Source: VRUE01 sp963703235
Lineage (GTDB): Bacteria; Actinomycetota; Thermoleophilia; Solirubrobacterales; 70-9
Assembly (NCBI GenBank): GCA_963703235.1
Contig: OY969802.1
Location: forward strand, 868,001-932,000
DNA length: 64,000 nucleotides
Direction: 5' to 3'
In this document: one piece after another, positions 51,188 to 59,264 of the stretch
Position numbering within the stretch: position 1 is the first letter of the stretch
Layout: each line of letters starts with the position of its first letter
Position numbers and translations under genes: made by a program
The notes under the pieces: model-generated
Database searches by the model: none
What the model saw: the letters and a program-made list of their open reading frames with translations, nothing else
Told to the model about the DNA's origin: nothing

Positions 51188-51276
51188 AGCGACGATGTCC
51201 GAGCGCGGCTCCGCCGCGCAGAAGACAGATTGCATGTCGCGGCCTTCGGCCACATTCCCGGGAGAGCGAATCGCCG
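51188..51276 (-). repeat. Multi-hairpin repeat, left half of the split copy (C)
   Basis: On the minus strand it contains the closing arm (51254-51276), hairpin 1 (GTGGCC-GAA-GGCCGC), the ATGCAATCTG linker and hairpin 2 (GCGCGGC-GGA-GCCGCGC). It then has the start of hairpin 3 up to GTCGCT, where the IS begins. The next 73 bp to the TIR gene stop contain no recognisable feature. Confidence 0.85.
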
Positions 51277-51349
51277 CCCCCGTACACAGCGTCCGTCTTC
51301 AGAGGCGGCAACTTCCAGGCACACCGCCTCTTATTGGGCGATCGCGAAA

Positions 51350-52258
51350 TCACTCGTTAACAGCGGTTCGAAACTCACCAACTCGTAACCAGTCCGTACC
51401 GGTCCGGTCCACGGGGCATCCCGCCGCAGTAAGCCGCTCAGCAAGCTCATGGCGTTTCTCGGGGCTGCCATCGAATCGAAGGACGTGCCGGCCTGCTAAG
51501 TCGCTCGCCGTCCGCAGGTGTCCAAACTCGACAAGGACCGATTTGTCGGGAAAAGAGCCGAAGGCTAAGCCGGCCTCAAAGAAGACATTGGGTCGAGCTT
51601 GAAGTCCGAGGTCTTGTGATTCATTTGGCTCTCTTAAACGCTCGGTCAGTCGCACTTCATCGTCCGGAGAGAAAAGGACGATGGCCGCTTGGGCAACCTC
51701 GAAGGCACGCTCCAGGACTCGCCCCACATAAGGAGTTCCCTCCTTTGCTAATGAAACTAGCTGAGACCACTCAAGCGGTGCTAGGCCTAAAGCACGCAAG
51801 AAACTGAACATGTCATCGCGGAGGCCAAGGTCTCGGCCGTGGACCACCATGACGTTGCGGGGGTCGACTGCCTCCTGCCGCGGTGACGGATCAGCAACAT
51901 CAACAACTGCCGACTGCGGGGTTGCAAGCTCTGGTTCCCGGGAACCCGGATTCACCGCTCTGCCAAGCATTGACGTGGGCTTCCCACTCCCATACGGCTC
52001 GACAATGAAATCGTCCGTTGCATCGCGGCCATTTCCCTCGATCCTGAACCATTTAGTGAAATCTTCCCCCGATTGGCCGACCTTACCGTACTCGTAGATG
52101 CTCGCCATCCATTCTCCGCGGTTGTACTGTCGTCCACGTACAACGATGGCCTTGCCTTGTGCCCACGCCCTTACGATGCGCCTTTCGACGTCCCCCTCGC
52201 TCAAGTTGAACAGATAGGTTGACATCCCTCCCCAGTAGATCTTTGCGTGGAACGGCAT
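51350..52258 (-). CDS. TIR-domain protein related to CBASS/Pycsar effectors
   Basis: A 302-residue protein. Residues ~135-300 form a TIR-like domain of the predicted nucleotide-binding/Cap12-Pycsar type: NVMVVHGRDLGLRDDMFSFL, GRVLERAFEVAQAAIVLFSP, ARPNVFFEAGLAFGS with the likely catalytic Glu, and SVLVEFGHLRTASDLAGRHV. Relatives degrade NAD when activated in antiphage systems. Residues 1-130 are an unassigned beta-rich domain (WRIVRAWAQGKAIVVRG-like) that may sense the trigger. No cyclase gene is adjacent. GC content is lower than the flanks and repeats lie on both sides, suggesting transfer. TAGTCT lies 6 nt before the ATG. Confidence 0.72.
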   Translation of the reverse strand: MPFHAKIYWGGMSTYLFNLSEGDVERRIVRAWAQGKAIVVRGRQYNRGEWMASIYEYGKVGQSGEDFTKWFRIEGNGRDATDDFIVEPYGSGKPTSMLGRAVNPGSREPELATPQSAVVDVADPSPRQEAVDPRNVMVVHGRDLGLRDDMFSFLRALGLAPLEWSQLVSLAKEGTPYVGRVLERAFEVAQAAIVLFSPDDEVRLTERLREPNESQDLGLQARPNVFFEAGLAFGSFPDKSVLVEFGHLRTASDLAGRHVLRFDGSPEKRHELAERLTAAGCPVDRTGTDWLRVGEFRTAVNE

Positions 52259-52264
52259 GCGAGA

Positions 52265-52270
52265 AGACTA
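52265..52270 (-). promoter_or_regulatory. -10 element TAGTCT of the TIR gene
   Basis: TAGTCT, 6 nt before ATG 52258. Confidence 0.48.
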
Positions 52271-52386
52271 TTTGCTTGGCCGGTTAGCTCTGCCGGTCGT
52301 CAAGCGTGATATGGATTGCGCCACACCCTCAAACTGGCCATGGCTGAATGTCCGTCACGTTGAAGGCCTGTGGTTCGTGTGAAAGC

Positions 52387-52527
52387 AAGCCCGGTCGTCC
52401 TCCGGGCGAATGTGGCCGAAGGCCGCGATATGCAATCTGTCTTCTGCGCGGCGGCAGCCGCGCTCGGACATCGTCGCTAAGCGCAAAGCGCGTGCGACAG
52501 CAATTCGCCCGGAGGACGACCGGGCTT
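52387..52527. repeat. Multi-hairpin dispersed repeat, copy D (complete)
   Basis: Closing arms 52387-52411 and 52503-52527 pair perfectly over 25 bp but share no sequence with the copy A arms beyond the inner GAAT/ATTC. The 91-nt core (52412-52502) matches copy A nearly throughout. In hairpin 1 the C-G pair of copy A (7560-7570) is a G-C pair here, a compensatory change. It is in the same orientation as A and opposite to the split copy. Confidence 0.87.
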
Positions 52528-52568
52528 CCTTCTCGCGGGTGACGGGCGACACAATCGACGCAACGGCG

Positions 52569-52594
52569 ACGGGGACCGCTTGCGCGGCCCCCGT
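52569..52594 (-). terminator. Hairpin after the acyl-CoA dehydrogenase gene
   Basis: ACGGGGACCGC pairs with GCGGCCCCCGT (10 of 11) around TTGC, 27 nt past the stop of the acyl-CoA dehydrogenase. The 362-bp gap 52259-52620 otherwise holds repeat D and the TIR promoter. Confidence 0.5.
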
Positions 52595-52620
52595 TCCTCC
52601 CGCCGTCAAACTCGTAGGGG

Positions 52621-53916
52621 CTACCTGATCTGCATGCCGGAGATCGCGCGTGAGATGACCAGGCGCTGGATCTCGGAGGTGCCCTCGAAGATCGTGTAGA
52701 TCTTGGCGTCGCGGTGCATCCGCTCGACCGGGAACTCACGGGTGTAGCCGTTGCCGCCGAGGATCTGGATTGCGCGCTCCGTGGCCCAGACCGCGACCTC
52801 GCCGGCCTTCAGCTTCGACATCGAGCCCTCGGCGTTTTCGAAGCCCTGGCCGCTGCGGCCCATCCAGGCGGCGCGCCAGACCAGTAGCCGGGCCGCGTCG
52901 ATCTCCATCTTCATGTCGGCCAGGGCGAAGGCGATCGCCTGGTTGTCGATGATCGGGCGGCCGAACTGCTGCCGCTCTTTGGCGTACTCGAGGGAGTACT
53001 CGTAAGCGGCGCGGGCGATCCCCACCGCCTGCGCGCCGACCGTCGGCCGGCTCGCCTCGAAGGTCTGCATCGCCGCCTGCGATTTGGAGCGCTTGCCCTC
53101 GCGAACGCGGGCGAGCCTTTCGTCGAGCTTCTCTTTGCCGCCGAGCAGGCAGGAGCCCGGGACGCGGCAGTCGTCGAGGTGGACATCGGCGGTGTGGGAG
53201 GCGCGCAGGCCGTGCTTCTTCACCTTGGCGCCCTGCTCGCAGCCCTTCGTACCGGGCGGGATGACGAAGGCGGCGTGGCCGCGCGAGCGCAGCTCGCGAT
53301 CGACCGAGGCGATCACCACGTGGACGTCGGCGATACCGCCGTTGGTCGCCCAGGCCTTCTGGCCGTTGAGTATCCACTCGTCGGTTGCCTCGTCGTACTT
53401 GGCCGTGGTGCGGATCGCCGAGACGTCGGAGCCGGCGTCGGGCTCCGAGGCGCAAAAAGCGCCCACCTTGGGATCGTCAGCATCCCCGAAGCACTGCGGG
53501 ATCCACTCGCCCATCTGCTCCGGGGTCCCCTGCCCGAAGATCGCGGCGACCGCGAGCGAGGTACCCATGATCGCCATGCCGATGCCGGCGTCGCCCCAGA
53601 ACAGCTCCTCGTTGGCGAGGGGCAGCGTCAGGCCGGTCTCGTCGGCGAAGAACTGGCCGAGCGCTTCGAAGCTGTAGAGGCCGATCTTGGCCGCCTCCTG
53701 AATCACCGGCCAGGGGGTCTCCTCGCGCTCGTCCCACTCCGCGGCGGCAGGACGGACAACGCCCTCGGCGAAGCCGTGCACCCACTCGCGGATGTCCTTC
53801 TGGTCCTGGTTCAGCTCGAGCGTGAACCTGGGCCCCTCCGGCCCGGCGCCCTCGTTGCCGGTCGCCTCTGCCACGAGCTCCTCTGCCGCATCTGCCACTG
53901 CCGAAGTCTCAGTCAT
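52621..53916 (-). CDS. Acyl-CoA dehydrogenase
   Basis: A 431-residue FAD enzyme of fatty acid or branched-chain beta-oxidation. It has FCASEPDAGSDVSAIRTTA (~150), WILNGQKAWATNGGIADVHV, RQQFGRPIIDNQAIAFALAD (~325) and the C-terminal active-site stretch YTIFEGTSEIQRLVISRAI with the catalytic Glu. Chain-length specificity cannot be read. The N-terminal ~25 residues (TETSAVADAAEELVAEAT) are an acidic extension. ATG 53916 is supported by TAGTAT 8 nt upstream. Downstream of dnaE and a Cys-rich gene on the same strand. Confidence 0.92.
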   Translation of the reverse strand: MTETSAVADAAEELVAEATGNEGAGPEGPRFTLELNQDQKDIREWVHGFAEGVVRPAAAEWDEREETPWPVIQEAAKIGLYSFEALGQFFADETGLTLPLANEELFWGDAGIGMAIMGTSLAVAAIFGQGTPEQMGEWIPQCFGDADDPKVGAFCASEPDAGSDVSAIRTTAKYDEATDEWILNGQKAWATNGGIADVHVVIASVDRELRSRGHAAFVIPPGTKGCEQGAKVKKHGLRASHTADVHLDDCRVPGSCLLGGKEKLDERLARVREGKRSKSQAAMQTFEASRPTVGAQAVGIARAAYEYSLEYAKERQQFGRPIIDNQAIAFALADMKMEIDAARLLVWRAAWMGRSGQGFENAEGSMSKLKAGEVAVWATERAIQILGGNGYTREFPVERMHRDAKIYTIFEGTSEIQRLVISRAISGMQIR

Positions 53917-53924
53917 GGATCGGA

Positions 53925-53930
53925 ATACTA
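53925..53930 (-). promoter_or_regulatory. -10 element TAGTAT of the acyl-CoA dehydrogenase
   Basis: TAGTAT, 8 nt before ATG 53916, in the 32-bp gap after the Cys-rich gene. Confidence 0.5.
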
Positions 53931-53948
53931 CATGGAACGATGTCGCCC

Positions 53949-54338
53949 TTAGGCGAGCGGGGCGTCGACGTCGCGCAGGTCGAAGGCGCGCAGGCCCTCG
54001 GGGCCGCCGTCGGACGCGTCGAAGAAGCGGCGGTTGACGCACTCGTGCCCCTCCCCCAGACCCTCGTAGGCCCGCTCGACCGAGAACGGGCAGTGTGGGA
54101 ACGGGTGGCCGGTCATCTTGACGCCGCCGAACCCGCCGGGCTGGCGCACCGCGTCCAGCTCGACCTTGGCGCCAAAGACTTCCTGCATGCAGCCGACGTA
54201 CTGGACGCCGGTGAGCGTGTCGATATAGCTATAGAGGAAGCGGCAGCCGAGCTCGACGCAGCCGCGCGGCTCGATCATCTTGTCGCAGAAGGAGCGACAC
54301 TGACGGCACTCACCCGTCCTCTCGCGCGTAGCCGGCAT
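53949..54338 (-). CDS. Cysteine-rich small protein, unknown
   Basis: A 129-residue protein with nine cysteines: ECRQCRSFCDKM, GCVELGCRF, YVGCMQEVFG, PHCPFSVE and HECVNRRFFD. The spacing suggests zinc or Fe-S binding, but I recognise no family. It lies 20 nt after dnaE and 32 nt before the acyl-CoA dehydrogenase. TAGACT 6 nt before its ATG suggests its own leaderless transcript. Confidence 0.65.
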   Translation of the reverse strand: MPATRERTGECRQCRSFCDKMIEPRGCVELGCRFLYSYIDTLTGVQYVGCMQEVFGAKVELDAVRQPGGFGGVKMTGHPFPHCPFSVERAYEGLGEGHECVNRRFFDASDGGPEGLRAFDLRDVDAPLA

Positions 54339-54344
54339 GAACAG

Positions 54345-54350
54345 AGTCTA
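54345..54350 (-). promoter_or_regulatory. -10 element TAGACT of the Cys-rich gene
   Basis: TAGACT, 6 nt before ATG 54338, between dnaE and the Cys-rich gene. Confidence 0.48.
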
Positions 54351-54358
54351 GAGAGGGT

Positions 54359-57300
54359 TCAGGCAGCCATGGCGGTGGCGCCGAGGACCGGCTCCAGCTC
54401 CGCCAGCAGCCCGTTGCAGTGGCGGACACGGAACTCGTCGCCCAACCGCATTTCGCGCGTGCTCCCTTCGCCGTCGACGATCGCCAGGTACACCGGCGCC
54501 TCCCCGCGATGGTGCTCCAGCACTGCCTTGAGGTCGTCGAAGAAGCCCGGGCTTTCGAGCGTCGCCGCATCGGTCTTCAGCTTCAGCGGTCCGGCCGGGG
54601 CGCTCGCCGCGGCGCTGGCGCGGGCGATTTCCTCGCCGTCGGGCTCGAAGCGCTCGGCCTCCTGCACGACCAGCTTCGTCTCGCCGCGCTCCTTGTGGTC
54701 GATGCGGCCGCGGACGAGGACGACCGCGTCGGGGACGATCACGGCCGCGCTCTTGGCCTCGTCGGCCTTGAAGACGAGCATCTCGACCTGCCCTTCGACG
54801 TCGTCGAGGGTGGCGAACATCATCTGGTTGCCGCTCTTTGTGCGGATCTTCTTGCACTCGGCGACGATCCCGCCGACCGTGACCCAGGCGCCGTCCGGCT
54901 TGTTGCTCAGCTCGGCCAACGTGCAGTCGACGCGAGCGCGGAGGGCGTCGCGCACCTCCGAGAGCGGATGCGAGGAGAGGTAGGTCCCGAGCGTCTCCTT
55001 CTCCATCGCCAGCAGCTCGCGGCGGTCGAACTCGTCGGCCGGGAGCGGCGGCCGGTGCTGGGAGGTCCCCCCTCCCCCGCTCTCGACGCCGTCGCCGAAG
55101 TCGAAGATCGAGCCCTGGCCGAGCTGGGCGTCCTCCTGGGCTTTCTGCCCCGCCCCCTGCGCCGCCGGCAGCGTCTCCAGCATCCCTTTGCGAGTGGCCC
55201 CGGTCGAGTCGAGCGCGCCGCACTTGATCAGGCATTCGATCGCTCGTTTGTTGACGGCGCGGGCGTCGACCCGCTCGCAGAAGTCCCAGAGCGAGTCGAT
55301 TGGCGCCTCCTCGCGGGCGCGCAGGATCGCCTCGACCGCGGCGTGGCCAACGTTCTTGACCGCGTCGAGGCCGAAGCGGATCGCTTTCTCGGAGACGACG
55401 AAGTCGTGGCCGGAGGAGTTGACGTCGGGCGGCAGCACCTCGATCCCCATCTCCTCGCAGCGGTTAACGAAGAAGGGCACCTTGTCTTTGGTGTTCATCA
55501 CCGAGGAGATCACCGCCGCCATGTACTCGGCCGGGTAGTTGGCCTTGAGGTAGGCGGTGCGGTAGGCGATCAGCGCGTAGCAGGCGGCGTGCGACTTGTT
55601 GAAGGAGTAGTCGGCCGCCGCCTCCATCAGCGACCACATGTCCTTCGCCACCTTGGCCGCCGTTCCCGAGGCCTCCATCCCCTCGAGGAATTTGGCCTTC
55701 ATCGTCGCCATCAGGTCGCGCTTCTTCTTGCCGATCGCCTTGCGCAGGTCGTCGGCCTCGGCCGGGCTGAAGCCGGCCATCCGCTTGGCGATCTCCATCA
55801 ACTGCTCCTGGTAGAGGACGCAGCCGTAGGTCGGCTCGGCGATCGGCCGCAAGCGCTCGTCGGGATAGGTGACCGAGGCCGGGTTACGCTTTCCCTTGGC
55901 GTAGTCGGGGATGTAGCGCATCGCGCCCGGCCGGTAGAGGGATACGAGGGCGACGAGGTCGTCGAACTCGGTCGGCTGCACCTTCTTCATCGCCTCGCGC
56001 ATGCCCTCGGACTCGAGCTGGAAGACGCCGGTGCCGTCGCCGCGGGAGAGCATCTCGAAGGTCTTGGCGTCGTCCATCGGGATCGAGCCCATGTCCAACT
56101 CGACCCCGCGCGAGCGGCGCACGATCTCAACCGCGTCCTCGATCACGTCGAGGTTGCGCAGTCCGAGGAAGTCCATCTTCAGCAGCCCGATCTCCTCGAT
56201 CGGCCCCATCGAGTACTGGGTCACGACCTTGTACTGGCGCTCCCCCTTGGCGCCGCCGTTTCCGTTGCCGTTGCTCGCGCCGGCGCCGCGATCCTCGGCC
56301 AGCTGCAGGGGCACGATCTCCTGCAGGGGCCGGTCGGCGATCACCACCGCGGCGGCGTGGATCGAGTTGTTGCGGATGATCCCCTCCAGGCCCTGGGCGA
56401 CGTCGAGGATCTTCTTCGCGTCGGGCTCGGCGTCGTAGGTCTGTTTCAGTTCCTGCCCCGGCTTCAGGCATTCCTCGAAGGAGGGGTTGCGGCCGAGGAT
56501 CGGCTCCGGAATCTGCTTGGCGAGCCGGTCGCCGGTGCCGTAGTCGTAGCCGAGCACCCGTGCGGCGTCGCGGGTCGCGGCGCGCGGCGCCATCTTGCCG
56601 AAGGTGACGATCTGGGCGACCGACTCGCGGCCGTATTTCTCGCCGACGTAGCGGATCACCCGCTCGCGGCCGCGCACCGAGAAGTCGATGTCGATGTCCG
56701 GCATCGATTTGCGCCCGGGGTTGAGGAAGCGCTCGAAGAGGAGGTCGTTGGCGAGCGGGTCGAGGTCGGTGATGCTGAGGCTGTAGGAGACGATCGAGCC
56801 GGCGGCCGAGCCGCGGCCAGGGCCCACGGCGATCCCGTTCTCCTTGGCGAAGCGGATGAAGTCCCAGACGATCAGGAAGTAGGAGGAGAAGCCCATCTCC
56901 TCGATCACCCCGAGCTCGAACTCGAGCCGCTCGAGCGCCTCGGCCGGCGGCGGGTCGCCGTAGCGCGCCCGCAGGCCCTCGCCGGCGATCCGCCGCAGCA
57001 TCGCCTCCGGCTCGGAGCCGTCAGGGGTCGGGTAGCGCGGCAGCAGCAGCTTGCCCAGCTCGATCTCGATCGCGCAGCGCTCGGCTATCTCCACCGTGCT
57101 CGCCACCGCCTCGGGCCACTCGGCGAACGACTCGGCCATCTCCTCGTTGCTCTTGAGGAAGAACTCGTTGGTGTCGAAGCTGAGCTTCGGCGCCTCCAGG
57201 GTCGACTTGGTCTGCACGCAGAGCAGCGCCGCGTGGTTGTCGAAGTCCTCGCGGCGCAGGTAGTGGACGTCGGCGGTGCCGACCAGGGGCCGGTTCAGCT

Positions 57301-57907
57301 CGCGGGCGAAGCGGACGATGCCCTGGTTGGCCCTGTCCTGCTCGTCGATCCCGTTCTTCTGCACCTCGAAATAGACCTGCTCGGGGCCGAAGGCCTGGAT
57401 CAGGTCGTCGAGGTGGGCGCGGGCGTCGTCGGCGCGCTCTTCGACCAGGCGGCGACAGAAGCGCGACTGCAGGCAGCCGGTGAGGACGATCACGCCCTCG
57501 GCGTGCTTGGCGAGCAGCTCCATGTCGACGTTGGCCTTGCCGCGCGAGAAGCCTTCGAGGAAGCCGGCCGAGGTGAGCTGGACGAGGTTGGCGAAACCGG
57601 CGTCGTTCTCGGCCAACAGCGTCAGGTGGTTGCGCTCGTACTTCGGCTTCTCCTTGATCGCGGCGACGTCGTCGACGAGGTAGGCCTCGAGGCCGACGAT
57701 CGGCTTGATCCCGTGCTTGCCACATGCCTTGTAGAGGTCGACGGCGCCGTTCATGACGCCGTGGTCGGTCAGCCCCAGCGCCGGCTGCCCCAGCTCCGCC
57801 GCCCGCGCCGCCATTGCCTCGATCTTGCAGGCGCCGTCCAGCAGCGAGTACTCGCTGTGGGCGTGAAGATGGACTGCGGCGGCAGAGCTCAAGGGCTTGG
57901 CGATCAT
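54359..57907 (-). CDS. dnaE: DNA polymerase III alpha subunit (DnaE1 type)
   Basis: A 1182-residue replicative polymerase. It has the N-terminal PHP domain VHLHAHSEYSLLDGACKIEA then LGLTDHGVMNGAVDLYKAC, palm catalytic MPDIDIDFSVRGRERVI (~400), and fingers/beta-binding region with FQLESEGMREAMKKVQPTEF. The C-terminal OB fold (AWVTVGGIVAECKKIRTKSG) and tail domain follow. A Gly/Asn-rich linker, ASNGNGNGGAKGE, interrupts the palm-fingers part near residue 550. The PHP histidines look intact, so it may carry proofreading activity as in mycobacterial DnaE1. The ATG at 57907 was preferred over a TTG at 57928. Confidence 0.96.
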   Translation of the reverse strand: MIAKPLSSAAAVHLHAHSEYSLLDGACKIEAMAARAAELGQPALGLTDHGVMNGAVDLYKACGKHGIKPIVGLEAYLVDDVAAIKEKPKYERNHLTLLAENDAGFANLVQLTSAGFLEGFSRGKANVDMELLAKHAEGVIVLTGCLQSRFCRRLVEERADDARAHLDDLIQAFGPEQVYFEVQKNGIDEQDRANQGIVRFARELNRPLVGTADVHYLRREDFDNHAALLCVQTKSTLEAPKLSFDTNEFFLKSNEEMAESFAEWPEAVASTVEIAERCAIEIELGKLLLPRYPTPDGSEPEAMLRRIAGEGLRARYGDPPPAEALERLEFELGVIEEMGFSSYFLIVWDFIRFAKENGIAVGPGRGSAAGSIVSYSLSITDLDPLANDLLFERFLNPGRKSMPDIDIDFSVRGRERVIRYVGEKYGRESVAQIVTFGKMAPRAATRDAARVLGYDYGTGDRLAKQIPEPILGRNPSFEECLKPGQELKQTYDAEPDAKKILDVAQGLEGIIRNNSIHAAAVVIADRPLQEIVPLQLAEDRGAGASNGNGNGGAKGERQYKVVTQYSMGPIEEIGLLKMDFLGLRNLDVIEDAVEIVRRSRGVELDMGSIPMDDAKTFEMLSRGDGTGVFQLESEGMREAMKKVQPTEFDDLVALVSLYRPGAMRYIPDYAKGKRNPASVTYPDERLRPIAEPTYGCVLYQEQLMEIAKRMAGFSPAEADDLRKAIGKKKRDLMATMKAKFLEGMEASGTAAKVAKDMWSLMEAAADYSFNKSHAACYALIAYRTAYLKANYPAEYMAAVISSVMNTKDKVPFFVNRCEEMGIEVLPPDVNSSGHDFVVSEKAIRFGLDAVKNVGHAAVEAILRAREEAPIDSLWDFCERVDARAVNKRAIECLIKCGALDSTGATRKGMLETLPAAQGAGQKAQEDAQLGQGSIFDFGDGVESGGGGTSQHRPPLPADEFDRRELLAMEKETLGTYLSSHPLSEVRDALRARVDCTLAELSNKPDGAWVTVGGIVAECKKIRTKSGNQMMFATLDDVEGQVEMLVFKADEAKSAAVIVPDAVVLVRGRIDHKERGETKLVVQEAERFEPDGEEIARASAAASAPAGPLKLKTDAATLESPGFFDDLKAVLEHHRGEAPVYLAIVDGEGSTREMRLGDEFRVRHCNGLLAELEPVLGATAMAA

Positions 57908-58003
57908 GCCAAGCGGCCAAGACGGCAAGGGTCATGAAAGACGCGCCTTCCGCGCTAAATTCGCCTCGATCCTCACCCAAGCGACACGCCTTCTACCGCG
58001 GGA

Positions 58004-58426
58004 CTATCCACTCCTAGAGCCGAGAGTCTTTACCGCCGCCTGAAACTCCGCACCGGAAAGCCGTAGGTGGCTGCGGCGCTTGATGACCTTTCGTAGATCG
58101 CGCTCATCGACGCTCAGGGCCTCCAAGGGCTCTCCTTCGTGGAGGAATTCCCGGGTTCGGGAGGCGTCAAGTTCTATGTTCACCCTCCACGGCCACGCCG
58201 ATTCATCGGCATCGTCCAGGAAGGGGAAGCTGACGACCTTGCCGATTCCGAAGATGAGGCCTTTTCCGGCGGCGTAGAGCACGACTTCGTCGCCCTTGCC
58301 GAACCCCGGCCTCCTGCTGAAGGTGAGCGCATGACGGAACAAGCCGTCGCGCTCGTTGAGCCAGTCGTCGCGAAGCTGCCGCTCCCTCGCCCCCATGCCC
58401 AAAGCCTTGATCCATTTCTCCGCCAT
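58004..58426 (-). CDS. EVE/PUA-like domain protein
   Basis: A 140-residue single-domain protein. FGKGDEVVLYAAGKGLIFGI and PWRVNIELDASRTREFLHEG, ending RKVIKRRSHLRLSGAEFQAAV, resemble an EVE (PUA-superfamily) domain, which binds modified bases in DNA or RNA. It is standalone and less GC-rich than neighbours. AAGGAAGGGG precedes the ATG. A function in modified-base recognition is inference. Confidence 0.55.
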   Translation of the reverse strand: MAEKWIKALGMGARERQLRDDWLNERDGLFRHALTFSRRPGFGKGDEVVLYAAGKGLIFGIGKVVSFPFLDDADESAWPWRVNIELDASRTREFLHEGEPLEALSVDERDLRKVIKRRSHLRLSGAEFQAAVKTLGSRSG

Positions 58427-58553
58427 CGTCAGCCCCTTCCTTTATTTGTCTAGCGGTATTCTACAGACTGACTACAGCTTGACAAGAGGCGGACTACGTA
58501 AAACGGCCCCTAAATTCGCACTAAAACTGCGCCGAGCGGTGAGATTTCGGGGC

Positions 58554-58559
58554 TAACAT
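58554..58559 (+). promoter_or_regulatory. -10 element TAACAT of the response regulator
   Basis: TAACAT, 7 nt before ATG 58567. Confidence 0.5.
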
Positions 58560-58566
58560 CGATGCG

Positions 58567-59262
58567 ATGCTGGCAAGCGAGAGCGAAGCGGCCGGGGGAC
58601 GGGTGCTCGTCGTCGAGGATGACGAGGCGATCGCCGAGGTGCTGCGGCGCTCGTTGCGGACCGAGGGCTACGACGTCCGCACAGCCGCCGACGGCATCGA
58701 GGCACTTGACGTTGCCACCGGCTTCACACCGGACCTGGTCGTGCTCGACCTCGGCCTGCCGCGCATGGACGGGATCGAGGTCTGCCGACGGCTGCGAGCC
58801 GCGGGGGACGTGCCGATCCTGATGCTGACTGCGCGGGCGGAGACCGAGGACCGGGTCGACGGCCTCGACAGCGGCGCCGATGACTACCTCGTCAAGCCCT
58901 TTGAGCGCCAGGAGCTGCTGGCCCGGATCCGGGCGCTCCTGCGGCGGCGGCCGCCGCGAGGCAGCGCCTCGCTGCAGGTCGCCGACCTCAGCCTCAACCC
59001 CGATAGCCGCGAGGTGCGCCGCGGCGAGCGGGAGATCGAGCTGACCAATCGCGAGTTCGAGCTGCTCGAGCACCTGATGCGCAACGAGCGCCTCGTCGTC
59101 TCCCGCGAGCGGCTGCTCGACGAGGTTTGGGGCTACGACCCGATGGCGGCGACCAACACGATCGACGTCTTCATCTCCAATCTGCGCCGCAAGCTCGAGG
59201 CGGGCGGTGAGACGCGGCTGCTGCACACCAAACGCGGCGCCGGCTACGTGCTGAGGGATTAA
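58567..59262 (+). CDS. OmpR/PhoB-family response regulator
   Basis: A 231-residue regulator. The receiver domain has VLVVEDDEAIAEVL, the phospho-acceptor Asp in VLDLGLPRMDG (~61) and Lys in DYLVKPFERQELLAR. A winged helix follows with LTNREFELLEHLMRNERLVV, EVWGYDPMAATNTIDVFISN and the wing KRGAGYVLRD. It is followed at once by its likely partner kinase. Confidence 0.94.
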   Translation: MLASESEAAGGRVLVVEDDEAIAEVLRRSLRTEGYDVRTAADGIEALDVATGFTPDLVVLDLGLPRMDGIEVCRRLRAAGDVPILMLTARAETEDRVDGLDSGADDYLVKPFERQELLARIRALLRRRPPRGSASLQVADLSLNPDSREVRRGEREIELTNREFELLEHLMRNERLVVSRERLLDEVWGYDPMAATNTIDVFISNLRRKLEAGGETRLLHTKRGAGYVLRD

Positions 59263-59264
59263 CT

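Noticed and set aside
52348..52542. Short ORFs across repeat copy D
   Set aside because: They are translations of the structured repeat in several frames, not protein-coding by any evidence.
54419..57937. Plus-strand open frame of 1172 codons over dnaE
   Set aside because: Antisense shadow; dnaE carries all polymerase motifs on the minus strand.
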